Shown piece by piece: positions 8,501 to 16,938 of a stretch of DNA of 49,137 nucleotides. This DNA is from Bacilli bacterium (GTDB taxonomy: Bacteria > Bacillota_I > Bacilli_A > RF39 > UBA660): positions 1-49,137 of the forward strand of contig JAFSEY010000005.1 in NCBI GenBank assembly GCA_017435485.1. Direction: 5' to 3'. The number at the start of each line of letters is the position of its first letter. Within the stretch, counting starts at the first letter, position 1. The notes beneath the pieces were generated by a model. The model was not told the DNA's origin. It made no database searches and worked only from the letters and a program-made list of their open reading frames with translations. A program made the position numbers and the translations under genes.

Positions 8501-10037
8501 TAACAGTTGCATCAAATTCTCCAAAGCCATATTTATTACATGCAGCTTTCATAAATGATATATCGAACTTAGCATTATGAGCAACCATCGGTAGTCCTTC
8601 AGCCCAATCTAAGAATCTTTTGGTAACATTATCTTCAGTATCTTTCCCTTGTAACATTTCATCAGTTATGAAAGTTAGTTCAGTAATCTTTTTCGGAATT
8701 GGTCTTTTAGGATCAATTAATTCATCAAAACGATCAATTATTTTACCATTTTTAATTTTTACAGCTCCAATTTCAATCATTTGGTCATTTCCGGCATAAA
8801 ACCCGGTAGTTTCTGTATCGAATACGACGAAAGTGTTTTCTAATAAATTATAAGTTTGATTATGGAAGATTAAATCAACGTCATTATTGACGATGTTCAT
8901 TTCAGCGCCATATAAAACTTTAAATTGATCAGCTTCTTCTTTGCCTTTATTATAAGCTTCAACGGCATGATAAATATTAGGAAATGATTGAACGCAGTTA
9001 TGATCGGTTATTGCTACCGCCTTTTGACCCATTTTGGATACATATTTAACTACTTCTTCTGGTTTTACAACTCCATCCATAGCGCTCATCATTGTATGCA
9101 TGTGAAATTCAATTCGTTTTTCTTCAGCATCATCTATTACTTCTTCGGTTTTAGAATCAATGCTTTCAAAATTACGAATTATTAAAACTAGATCTTTACT
9201 AAAATTATCGTATTCGATATTTCCGTTAAAGCGATACCAAGATCCTTCTTTTAAAGAGGCTTTAGTTTCTTGGTATTCTTCTTTTTTCTTTTTGAATATT
9301 TTAGCTAAAATACTATTAGTGTTATCACTAATTTTTAAAGTGATGATATTTATATTATCCCTTTCTAGAGTATCAATTCCAAATATATAGGCTTCAATGG
9401 ATACTTTTTTAGTTTCACCCATAACATTATTAATTGTTAAGTTATGGTATCCACCCGTTTCTTTTTCTTTTACAGGTTCGTTATCTTGAACATCAGGTGT
9501 CGGTACGATTTCTACGACACTTTGTTTGGCATCGTTTATTTCTTTTTTTACTTTGGCATTGTTTTCTTCGTTAAATAACGCTTGGAAATTAACATTTTTA
9601 ATGCCAAAACTATTTAACTTCTCTTTGATATACAAAAAGTTTTCTTCTAATATTACTTGTTCAAATTTACTGCTAGCTTCGATAAAATAAATACCATTTT
9701 CATATTTTATTTCATTTTCTGCTAAACTTATTAATGACGGTTTATTTTTAACAAGTTCTTTAATAATTTCTTTAATATAGATTGATACATCTTCATCTAC
9801 TATATCTTGGTATGAAAAATCTATTAAACAAGGTTTACCACTTAATCCGCTTTTTAAGCATTCTAATAGTTCCGTTATCGTTTTATATGAAAGTAATTTA
9901 GGAAGACGCATATACACTTTAAAAGAAGCAGTTTGTTTATTTACTACTACTTTTTCTATAAATGCATTTTCAAACTCACTTTCGTCTGAACAAACAAAAT
10001 TTATCTTAGTTAAAAATCTTTTTAGTTCGTTGTCCAT
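5481..10037 (-). CDS. polC: DNA polymerase III, PolC-type alpha subunit
   Basis: A 1518-residue replicative polymerase of the Gram-positive PolC class. In order: N-terminal domain, OB fold (about 195-295), PHP domain opening with EFHMHTMMSAMDG (about 310-322), an inserted DEDDh 3'-5' exonuclease (VFDTETTGF near 405, HNAKFDISF, HHRADYD), the PHP remainder, a four-Cys zinc module (CPSC, CPKC, about 977-1010), the polymerase palm with PDIDLNFS near 1038, then helix-hairpin-helix and C-terminal parts. All catalytic motifs look intact. Start ATG 10037 follows TAGGTG. It lies 31 bases after dnaE with no terminator between, so the two polymerases are probably cotranscribed. Confidence 0.98.
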   Translation of the reverse strand: MDNELKRFLTKINFVCSDESEFENAFIEKVVVNKQTASFKVYMRLPKLLSYKTITELLECLKSGLSGKPCLIDFSYQDIVDEDVSIYIKEIIKELVKNKPSLISLAENEIKYENGIYFIEASSKFEQVILEENFLYIKEKLNSFGIKNVNFQALFNEENNAKVKKEINDAKQSVVEIVPTPDVQDNEPVKEKETGGYHNLTINNVMGETKKVSIEAYIFGIDTLERDNINIITLKISDNTNSILAKIFKKKKEEYQETKASLKEGSWYRFNGNIEYDNFSKDLVLIIRNFESIDSKTEEVIDDAEEKRIEFHMHTMMSAMDGVVKPEEVVKYVSKMGQKAVAITDHNCVQSFPNIYHAVEAYNKGKEEADQFKVLYGAEMNIVNNDVDLIFHNQTYNLLENTFVVFDTETTGFYAGNDQMIEIGAVKIKNGKIIDRFDELIDPKRPIPKKITELTFITDEMLQGKDTEDNVTKRFLDWAEGLPMVAHNAKFDISFMKAACNKYGFGEFDATVIDTMSMARMLYPQWPNHKLQTLTKNLEIPWDEDKHHRADYDAEGTSLAFYKMCKALYDQNISTTDELLANVDKESLVRFSYPFHATLIAKDRVGLKNLFKIISIANTKYLYKNEQPKIPRDEVIALREGLMIGSGCINGEIFDKAGSKEDEELVNMMSFYDYIEVQPISVFSHLIGPECKFPSEQAAQEYLKRIIDVAKQAGKPVIATGDVHNLRKEDKIYREIIVNQRFNGKLHPLNRRGLHVPNMYLKTTKEMLEEFAFLGEDIAYEIVVKNPNELAKLVEQIEVIIATPKPFAPKIPNSIETMTELVYNKALDWYGDPLPHHIEERLAKELYGDALKDAITKNVKKENLSEEDEVAKIHQILHETIKSGYDPVKNYIKAVLKEENETAEEKKTDEELDKEAVKKLGGIIGAGFDVIYLIAQKLVKHSNDQGYLVGSRGSVGSSFVACMMGITEVNSLSAHYRCPSCKHSVFEGDDGESLGSKYSCGFDLPDKNCPKCNTAMIKDGHDIPFATFLGFNADKVPDIDLNFSELNQGNTHDYTKVLFGVDNVYRAGTIGTVAEKTAYGYVKGYCEEKHIMMRNIEVERLAQGCTGCKRTTGQHPGGIVVIPDYMEVFDFTPFQYPAEDPSSPWRTTHFDYHAIDADVLKLDILGHTDPTQLRMIQDLTGDDVTKVPLDDKDTMSIFTSTKALGVTSEQIMCDVGTLGVPEFGTGFTIQLVKDTKPTTFAELVKISGLAHGTDVWLGNAQELIQKNVVPFSKVIGCRDDIMVDLMYRGVPPFKAFKIMEFVRKGRASKPKDKAEWEEYAKLMQEYNVDEWFIDSCAKIKYMFPKAHAAAYVTSAFRIAWYKVHKPLVYYASYFSTRFQDFDIEAMTEGYDAIKQKMQEIQAKGYDATNKETSVLETLKLALEATARGVKFKMIDVTKSEAKSFVMVEDENALILPFMSLDGLGEAVANKIVEERNEKPYYSIEDFQLRGKVNASTVDRLRSLNIFEGMPESSQLSLF

Positions 10038-10068
10038 CTTTACACCTACTTACATAAATTATATTTTA

Positions 10069-12966
10069 CTAAATTTTTTTGATTTGGGAAACTAAAATAC
10101 TATATTCAGCATATCTTTTCGTCACTTTACCAATTACAGAAACTAAATTTCCTTTTCTTAAATCGGTAACTTGGAACATTTGCTTAGGAAAGACTGTTAA
10201 GTTCATCTTTCCTAATTCATCTGATAGCATTATAAAACACATATCATCATTCTTTTTGGTTTTTATATTACTTATTTTTTCAATTAAACCAATAACATTT
10301 ATATTTTTGTCAAAACTACTAATGATCTTATCTGACTTGGTTATTTGTTTATCTTGATACTTAGAGGCAGGATGATTTGTCAAATAAAAACCTAGTGTAT
10401 TATATTCATTTTGGCGGAGTGTTTCTTCATCATCTTCTTCATATTTTTCAATTTCTGGTTTCATAACTAATGATTCATCTAAATCAGTTATTAATGAAGC
10501 ATAATTTATAGCTAGAGGAATATTTTCTCTTAAAGTTTTTTTGTTTTCATTAAATCTGTCTAATGCTCCCGCATTTATCAAAGATTCTAAAATTAATTTA
10601 TTAATTCCTTTATTATAAGTCCGAGCGACAAAATCATAGAAATCTTTATATTCCCCATTTTTATTTCGTTCATCTATAATTGCAACAGCAGCATTTTCGC
10701 CAAGATTTTTGACTACTAATATAGGTAATAAAATATTTTTATTATTTAATATTTGGTATTCTAAAGTACTTTTATTAATATCTATTTTATTAATAATTAA
10801 ATTATTTATTTTGGCTTCATCTAAATATTCTTTGGTTTTAATTTCACTGCCAATACTCATATTAAGTAAATTAGCTATAAAATATTCTGGATAATATACT
10901 TTTAAATAAGCCATCTGATAAGCTATTAATGAATAAGATACTGAGTGAGCTTTATTAAAGCCATAATTAGCGAACTTTAAGATTAAATTAAATACTTCTT
11001 TAGCGTTTTCTTTGGTAAAGCCATTAGCTACTGATTGTGATATAAATCTTTCACCACTAGCCAATATAACTTCTTTTTTCTTTTTACTCATGGCTCTTCT
11101 GATATTATCAGCTTCAGCATAGGTAAAATTAGCCATTTTAACTAGTATTTGCATTATTTGTTCTTGGTAAACAATAATTCCCCAAGTTTCTTTTAAAATG
11201 CTTTCTAAAGCATCATTTAAATAAACAATTTTCTCTTCGCCATTTTTTCTTTTAATAAAGACATCGATGTTTTCCATTGGACCTGGTCTAAACAAAGCTA
11301 TACAAGCCACTAAATCTGAAAATGAACGAGGTTTTAATTTAGTAATTAGATTTTTCATTCCCGATGATTCAAATTGAAAAACTCCATCTGTTTTACCATC
11401 ACTAAATAATTTATAGACTTTAGCATCATCTAAAGGAATAGTATTTAAATTTAATTCTTCTTTTTCTTTAATTAATTCTAAAACATTACTAATGATAGTT
11501 AAATTACGTAATGCTAAAAAGTCCATCTTTAAAAGGCCAACTTCTTCTAAGTATTCCATGGTAACACCTGTCATAATACCATTTTCATCTTCATAAATAG
11601 GAATTATTTCATCTAAAGGAATACTACTTATGACAACTCCAGCTGCATGAGTAGAAATATGTCTTTTTAGCCCTTCAAAATGAAAGCAAGTTTTATATAA
11701 ATCTAATAAAATTGGATAATTTTTTATAAACTTCTTGACCACATCTCGTTCATAATTTTCTTTTAAAGTTAATTTAGCATCAATTACTCGAACGAATTTA
11801 TCTATTAGCTTGCTATCAACCATCAATACTTTTCCTAGATCTCTTAAAACTTGTTTAGCTGCCAAAGTCCCAAAGGTTATAATTGGAGCTACTTTGTCAT
11901 AACCATATTTTTCTTTAACATAATCAATTACTAAATGTCTTTTGGTATATTCAAAATCAATATCGATATCTGGCATAGTTATTCTTTCTGGGTTTAAAAA
12001 TCTTTCAAATAATAAATTATATTTAATTGGATCAATACCAGTTATCCCAAGACAATAACTAACTAAAGAACCAGCAGCACTTCCCCTTCCTGGCCCCACA
12101 AAAATATTGTTTTTTTTGGCAAAACGAACATAATCATACACGATTAAAAAATAATCAACAAAGCCCATTTTGGTTATGACATTTAATTCATATTTTAATC
12201 TATTTAAATAAATCTCCGGAACATTATTATTTAATCTTTTTTCTAAGCCCTTTTTAGTTAAATTTAATAAGTAATTATAAGATTCTTCTTTAGTATTTAA
12301 ATAACTAGGTATATAATTATCTGGCTTAGGAAATTCAACACTTATATCATGGATAAATTCTAAAGTGCTTAATGCATCTTCTTTTAACATGTCTTCTGAA
12401 TTAATAAGATAGTTTAATTCACTTGCTTCATTTTCGTTGCTACTTATAGTTTTTCCTTCTTCAATTAATGATAAATAACTAATGTATTTTTGCTCGTTTA
12501 TTTTTAAACATCTTACATCATTAACAAAAACTAATTTTGAGCTTATTTTTTGTAATATCTCTCTTTCAGTTTTATTTTGATATCCTAAATAAATATTTTC
12601 CTTATTTAGATATAATTCCTTACTTTTAAATGGGATAATAATTTTTAAATTGTCATTTATAATATTTTCCATTGAAATACTACTAATTTGTTTTTGGGTA
12701 TTTAATTTTAATAGTTTTTGATATCCTACATAATTTTTAGCATAAACATAAATACTTTTATTATCTATTAATAACTCAAGTCCAAATATCGGTTTTATAT
12801 CATTTTCTTTAGCTAATTTATAAAATTCTAAACTAGCAAACATATTACAATCACATAAAGCACAAGATGTAATATTATGTACTTTTAAGTATTTCATTAA
12901 GTCTTTTAATTTAACTAAGCTTTTTAAGATAGAATAATCACTTGTCACTTTTAAAGGACAATACAT
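10069..12966 (-). CDS. dnaE: DNA polymerase III, DnaE-type alpha subunit
   Basis: A 965-residue DnaE polymerase, the short Gram-positive type that extends primers before PolC takes over. The palm contains GPGRGSAAGSLVSY and the catalytic PDIDIDF; an OB fold lies near the C-terminus. The N-terminal PHP domain is recognisable but has lost metal ligands: where family members carry HxH (VHLxVHS) this one reads CPLKVTS, and TDDH reads CDCN. The PHP site is therefore almost certainly inactive. Start ATG 12966 follows GGGGTGATATT. It heads the dnaE-polC unit, behind an extended -10 promoter. Confidence 0.96.
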   Translation of the reverse strand: MYCPLKVTSDYSILKSLVKLKDLMKYLKVHNITSCALCDCNMFASLEFYKLAKENDIKPIFGLELLIDNKSIYVYAKNYVGYQKLLKLNTQKQISSISMENIINDNLKIIIPFKSKELYLNKENIYLGYQNKTEREILQKISSKLVFVNDVRCLKINEQKYISYLSLIEEGKTISSNENEASELNYLINSEDMLKEDALSTLEFIHDISVEFPKPDNYIPSYLNTKEESYNYLLNLTKKGLEKRLNNNVPEIYLNRLKYELNVITKMGFVDYFLIVYDYVRFAKKNNIFVGPGRGSAAGSLVSYCLGITGIDPIKYNLLFERFLNPERITMPDIDIDFEYTKRHLVIDYVKEKYGYDKVAPIITFGTLAAKQVLRDLGKVLMVDSKLIDKFVRVIDAKLTLKENYERDVVKKFIKNYPILLDLYKTCFHFEGLKRHISTHAAGVVISSIPLDEIIPIYEDENGIMTGVTMEYLEEVGLLKMDFLALRNLTIISNVLELIKEKEELNLNTIPLDDAKVYKLFSDGKTDGVFQFESSGMKNLITKLKPRSFSDLVACIALFRPGPMENIDVFIKRKNGEEKIVYLNDALESILKETWGIIVYQEQIMQILVKMANFTYAEADNIRRAMSKKKKEVILASGERFISQSVANGFTKENAKEVFNLILKFANYGFNKAHSVSYSLIAYQMAYLKVYYPEYFIANLLNMSIGSEIKTKEYLDEAKINNLIINKIDINKSTLEYQILNNKNILLPILVVKNLGENAAVAIIDERNKNGEYKDFYDFVARTYNKGINKLILESLINAGALDRFNENKKTLRENIPLAINYASLITDLDESLVMKPEIEKYEEDDEETLRQNEYNTLGFYLTNHPASKYQDKQITKSDKIISSFDKNINVIGLIEKISNIKTKKNDDMCFIMLSDELGKMNLTVFPKQMFQVTDLRKGNLVSVIGKVTKRYAEYSILVSQIKKI

Positions 12967-12989
12967 AATATCACCCCGAATCTAATATT

Positions 12990-13018
12990 ATTTTATCAAA
13001 TACTTATATTTAAGTCCA
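12990..13018 (-). promoter_or_regulatory. promoter of dnaE-polC
   Basis: TGGACT (13013-13018), 17 bases, TAAAAT (12990-12995), with TGA just before the -10 (extended -10), on the minus strand. It is divergent from rpmB. Confidence 0.6.
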
Positions 13019-13071
13019 TATAATGATAATGTAAAATTTAGATAGAAATGACAAAAAATAGCAAAAATTAA

Positions 13072-13110
13072 ACTTAAAAGTTTGACATAAATCATATAAT
13101 GTGTTAAAGT
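13072..13110 (+). promoter_or_regulatory. promoter region of rpmB
   Basis: TTGACA (13082-13087) and TATAAT (13095-13100) are both present but only 7 bases apart, so they cannot form one promoter. Either TATAAT works with a weak -35 near 13072, or TTGACA works with the poor -10 TTAAAG near 13104. The exact start is unresolved. Confidence 0.45.
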
Positions 13111-13142
13111 TTTTAGGTAAGAAAACATTTGGAGGTGTTAAT

Positions 13143-13304
13143 ATGGCTACAAAAGTAACAAGTAAAAAACCATTAACAGGTAATAAAAGATCACATGCTT
13201 TAAATGCAACAAAGAAAAAACAAAAACCAAATCTACAAAAGAAAACTATAAATGGTCAAAAAGTAATTATTAGTGCTAGAGAAGCAAAAACTCTTAATAA
13301 ATAA
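13143..13304 (+). CDS. rpmB: 50S ribosomal protein L28
   Basis: A 53-residue L28. The conserved core GNKRSHALNATKKKQKPNLQ and the C-terminal ISAREAKTL are typical. The start is ATG 13143, directly after GGAGGTGTTAAT; the longer frame beginning 14 codons upstream lacks a ribosome site. The zinc-binding CxxC of some L28 forms is absent. It is a single gene on the plus strand, closed by a bidirectional hairpin shared with the convergent rpe gene. Confidence 0.95.
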   Translation: MATKVTSKKPLTGNKRSHALNATKKKQKPNLQKKTINGQKVIISAREAKTLNK

Positions 13305-13323
13305 TAACTTTTCTATTATAGAT

Positions 13324-13354
13324 AAAAATGAACTGATTAATCAGTTCATTTTTT
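13324..13354. terminator. bidirectional terminator between rpmB and rpe
   Basis: A perfect 13-pair palindrome AAAAATGAACTGA / TCAGTTCATTTTT with a TTAA loop. A-runs on one side and T-runs on the other make it work on both strands. Confidence 0.9.
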
Positions 13355-14357
13355 ATTTAAAAATTTCCTTTTTGTTTTTTTCAACATACTTTTCTATGTA
13401 ATCACTAAGAGATGGTTTAAACGAGAAAAATACTTCATCTACTTCTTCAGTATCATCTTCTTCAGATAACTGCATTGCTTTTTCAAAGTTTTTAGCTATT
13501 TTAGAATTTGCAACAATTTTTAAAGCTTCTAATAATTCATTATTATCAATATCCTCGTTGCCATCAAAATATACACCGTGTCCACCATTGTTTACTTCCG
13601 AATCATATCTATTACATACTACTGCTATTTTTTGTATTTCATTTAATTCATCTAAATTTTTATTGGCTATTTCACCAACAAATCTATTCCATCTTTGGAT
13701 TTTTGGACTGGCTACAAAGGTACCTAATTTAACTAGTTCTTTGGCTTTTTCTTCGTAATTATCTGAACAACAAATATATGATCCTGATACAGCCATATCA
13801 GCGTAGTATTTTATTTTTTCAATAGTTTTATCGTTAATTCCACCATCAACACTTATTAAAGCTTTATGAAATGGTTTTATTAAATATAACATTCTTAACT
13901 TATCAGTAGTTTTTTCAATAAATGTTTGACCCCCTTTTCCTGGGTAAACACTTAGAACCAATATTTGTTCAACTATTTCATGATAAGGAACAAGCAAACT
14001 TTCTTCATCATCAGGATTTAAAACAACACCTAGCTTGATATTATTTTTAGCTAATAAACTATGTATTTTTTCTATGCTATCTTTGGTATCTAAATGCACA
14101 GAAATATACTCTGGTCTTAATTTAATTAATTTCTTAATATATTTAATTGGTTTAGTTACCATTAAATGAATATCTAGTGGTTTTTGATGATTTTTTAAAA
14201 GTTCAATTATTTCTTTTAAGTTCATCTTTTCACTTTCACAATACTTACCATCTGTTATATCGACATGAATATAATCTGCTTCTTTTAAGTTTTCTATCTT
14301 TTGGATTGTTGTTTGTTTATCATAATTACTTTTTAAAAACGATACACTTAATTTCAT
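13353..14357 (-). CDS. rpe: ribulose-5-phosphate 3-epimerase fused to a DUF4375-like domain
   Basis: Residues about 1-212 form a complete Rpe TIM barrel: YIHVDITDG near 29-37, DIHLMVTKP near 82-90, the SVYPGKGGQ phosphate loop and SVDGGIND. The enzyme interconverts ribulose-5-P and xylulose-5-P in the pentose phosphate pathway. The usual protein ends near 220 residues; here about 120 more follow. This extension contains NNGGHGVYFDGN and EALKIV, resembling the DMP19/DUF4375 domain, and ends in an acidic patch. There is no frame break at the junction. It is the last gene of rlmN-prpC-prkC-rsgA-rpe, one base after rsgA. Confidence 0.9.
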   Translation of the reverse strand: MKLSVSFLKSNYDKQTTIQKIENLKEADYIHVDITDGKYCESEKMNLKEIIELLKNHQKPLDIHLMVTKPIKYIKKLIKLRPEYISVHLDTKDSIEKIHSLLAKNNIKLGVVLNPDDEESLLVPYHEIVEQILVLSVYPGKGGQTFIEKTTDKLRMLYLIKPFHKALISVDGGINDKTIEKIKYYADMAVSGSYICCSDNYEEKAKELVKLGTFVASPKIQRWNRFVGEIANKNLDELNEIQKIAVVCNRYDSEVNNGGHGVYFDGNEDIDNNELLEALKIVANSKIAKNFEKAMQLSEEDDTEEVDEVFFSFKPSLSDYIEKYVEKNKKEIFK

Positions 14358-14358
14358 A

Positions 14359-15195
14359 TTATTTTCCCCTACTTACAAATTTCTTGTAATTTTCATATCT
14401 AGTATTTAATATTTTACCATTAGCATAAGCATCTACCACACCGCAATCAATTGGTGAGAGATGATTACAATCTTTGTATTTACATTCATATTTAGTAAAT
14501 TCCGTAAAGCTTTTTCTAATTTCTTCGTTAGAATATTCATCTAATTCTAACGCTGAAAAACCAGGCGTGTCTGCTATAAAAGACTTGCCAATTTGATGAA
14601 ATTCAACATGTCTAGTAGTATGTTTTCCTCTATTTAAAGCAAAAGATATTTCGGCTGTTTTTAAATTTAAATTCTTGTCTAGTTTATTTAATAAAGAACT
14701 TTTTCCTGCACCAGTTTGTCCAGCTAAAACAACATACTTATTCTTGATTATTTTCTTTAGTTTATTTAATTTAGTGTTAAAAATAACAGGAATGCCTATT
14801 TTCTGATAATACTTTAAATATTTATTAATTATCTTCATTTCTTTTTTATTTACTAAATCGGCTTTTGTTATAACGATAATTGGTTTTATATTATTAATGA
14901 TTATATTACACAATAGTTTGTCTAACAATGACCAAGATACATCAGGCTGTTTTAAACTAGTTACTACAATCCCATAATCAACGTTACTCACTAACGGACG
15001 TTTTAATTCATTTAATCTTGGTTTTATTTCTAGAATATATTTTTTCTCAACATCAAAAAGAATTTGATCTCCAGCCAGAGGAGTTATTTTATCATTCCGA
15101 AATTTTCCTCTAGCTTTACAATCAAATCTTTCTTTTCCATTTTGAACGGTATATAAATCACCAATTAATTTAATTATTTTTCCTTCTTTAACCAT
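14359..15195 (-). CDS. rsgA: ribosome small subunit-dependent GTPase A
   Basis: A 278-residue RsgA (YloQ). An N-terminal OB fold is followed by a circularly permuted GTPase: TKAD (G4) comes before GQTGAGKSS (G1, near 160) and DTPGF (G3). The C-terminal zinc motif is present (CKYKDCNHLSPIDC). The protein checks late 30S maturation near the decoding centre. It sits between the Ser/Thr kinase and rpe as in Bacillus, 12 bases after prkC. Confidence 0.96.
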   Translation of the reverse strand: MVKEGKIIKLIGDLYTVQNGKERFDCKARGKFRNDKITPLAGDQILFDVEKKYILEIKPRLNELKRPLVSNVDYGIVVTSLKQPDVSWSLLDKLLCNIIINNIKPIIVITKADLVNKKEMKIINKYLKYYQKIGIPVIFNTKLNKLKKIIKNKYVVLAGQTGAGKSSLLNKLDKNLNLKTAEISFALNRGKHTTRHVEFHQIGKSFIADTPGFSALELDEYSNEEIRKSFTEFTKYECKYKDCNHLSPIDCGVVDAYANGKILNTRYENYKKFVSRGK

Positions 15196-15207
15196 ATTCC
15201 CTATCTT

Positions 15208-16923
15208 CTATTCTAATTCGTTTGCTTCATCATCTATACTAACTGCAACTGCTACTTTTATTTTAAAACTTGAATCAGCGATGATTGTGTATCCTTCAGG
15301 TTTACTTTGATAGAAAATTGCCCCTTCTTCATATTCGTCAGTTTCAACTTCTTCAACTTCAACTGTAAGCCCATAAGTATCAGCAAAATCTCTAACATCT
15401 TCTACACTATAAGTTCCATCAGTAAAGTTTGGATATTTAGATTCGTTTTTAGGAATTACTAAAGTAATTGTATCTCCTTCACTAACTTTTTCTCCAGCTT
15501 TAACAGATTGACTAATAATTTCATTATCTTCATAATCTAATGGATTATCTACTTCTTCTTTTTCAATCAAAACATTAACACCTAAAGCTTCTAAAGCCCC
15601 TTTAACCTCTAAATAACTTCTTCCTACATAGTTTTCTATTTCTATTTTAGTATCTCCTAATGAAACATATAAAGTTATTTCTGAATCTTTTTTTCTTTTA
15701 CTTCCTGCTGCTGGATTTGTTTTTACTACTAACCCTTCTGCCACCTCAGTGGAACTTACTTCTTCTTGATCATCTAAAACAACAAATCCTTCATCTTGTA
15801 ATTTTTTAACAGCTTTTTCAACAGTTAGCCCGCTTACATCTGGCACAGTTACTTGACTTTTATTAGTCATATACGGAATTAAAACAAATATGGATGTTAT
15901 TATAACAACAATTCCTGTAAATATAGAAAGTAAAACGATTAATAATTTATTTTCCTTTTTCAACTCATCACCCGTAATCTTTTTAGCAATTGGTTCTTCT
16001 TTTTCAATATTTTTCTTTTCTTTAGCTATTTTAAGCATTTTTGTATCATCATAATCATTTTCAGGATGCTTATATATATATTTTGCTTCATTTACTCTAG
16101 AATCATCCATACAAGTTTTTAAATCATCATACATTTCTCTAGCATCTTCATATCTATTTTTAGGATTTTTAGCAGTAGCTTTAAGAATGATGTTTTCAAT
16201 ACTTTGAGGAATATTAGGAAGTTCGTCTTTAATACTTGGAACTGGTTCTTTTAAGTGTTTTAAAGCTATTTCAATAGCGTTATCCCCTTTATAAGGCAAC
16301 TTACCAGTTAAAAGTTCATACATCAATATTCCCATGGAATAAATATCACTTTGTAATGTTGCTCCTTTACCACTCGCTTGTTCAGGTGGTAAATAATGAA
16401 CACTTCCCATTACTGAATTAGTTTGGGTAAGTTGTGTCGCATTAATCGCCATTGCTATACCAAAATCAGTTATTTTTACTAAACCATTTTCTAATATCAT
16501 AATATTTTGTGGCTTAATATCACGATGGATTATATAAGAATCATGCGCAACAGATAGCCCACTTGCTATTTGGCTCATTATATCTACAACTTCTGGAACA
16601 GTAAGTTTCCCGCGTTTTTTTAGTAGAGCTTTTAAATGTCTTCCTTCGATGTATTCCATAACAATATAAAATTCACCATTATCTTCTCCAACATCATATA
16701 CTTCAACAATGTTGGGATTACTTAAACTAGATGCTGATAGAGCTTCTCTTTGAAAACGACGAACAAATTTCTCATCGTTAGCTAATTCACCTCTTAATAT
16801 CTTAACAGCAACATTTCGATCTAAAATCGTATCATAAGCTAAATAAACATTAGCCATACCGCCTTCTCCAATGCTTTTTATTATTTGATAGCGATCACTA
16901 ATCTTTTGACCTTTCATTATCAT
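15208..16923 (-). CDS. prkC: membrane Ser/Thr protein kinase with PASTA domains
   Basis: A 571-residue Hanks-type kinase. The cytoplasmic kinase domain (about 10-275) has IGEGGMANVY, VAVKIL, HRDIKPQN and DFG. A membrane helix lies near 328-350. Outside the cell are about three PASTA repeats (for example VTVPDVSGLTVEKAVKKL), which in this family bind muropeptides. It phosphorylates proteins of growth, cell wall and germination. Start ATG 16923 is 7 bases after GGAGG; the ATG two codons later is less well spaced. It follows its phosphatase partner prpC by 15 bases. Confidence 0.96.
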   Translation of the reverse strand: MIMKGQKISDRYQIIKSIGEGGMANVYLAYDTILDRNVAVKILRGELANDEKFVRRFQREALSASSLSNPNIVEVYDVGEDNGEFYIVMEYIEGRHLKALLKKRGKLTVPEVVDIMSQIASGLSVAHDSYIIHRDIKPQNIMILENGLVKITDFGIAMAINATQLTQTNSVMGSVHYLPPEQASGKGATLQSDIYSMGILMYELLTGKLPYKGDNAIEIALKHLKEPVPSIKDELPNIPQSIENIILKATAKNPKNRYEDAREMYDDLKTCMDDSRVNEAKYIYKHPENDYDDTKMLKIAKEKKNIEKEEPIAKKITGDELKKENKLLIVLLSIFTGIVVIITSIFVLIPYMTNKSQVTVPDVSGLTVEKAVKKLQDEGFVVLDDQEEVSSTEVAEGLVVKTNPAAGSKRKKDSEITLYVSLGDTKIEIENYVGRSYLEVKGALEALGVNVLIEKEEVDNPLDYEDNEIISQSVKAGEKVSEGDTITLVIPKNESKYPNFTDGTYSVEDVRDFADTYGLTVEVEEVETDEYEEGAIFYQSKPEGYTIIADSSFKIKVAVAVSIDDEANELE

Positions 16924-16938
16924 AAAAAATCCTCCAAT

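Noticed and set aside
5481-10037. Genetic code 4 (TGA as Trp) for this organism
   Set aside because: Trp residues at conserved positions use TGG and all large conserved genes are full length without internal TGA.
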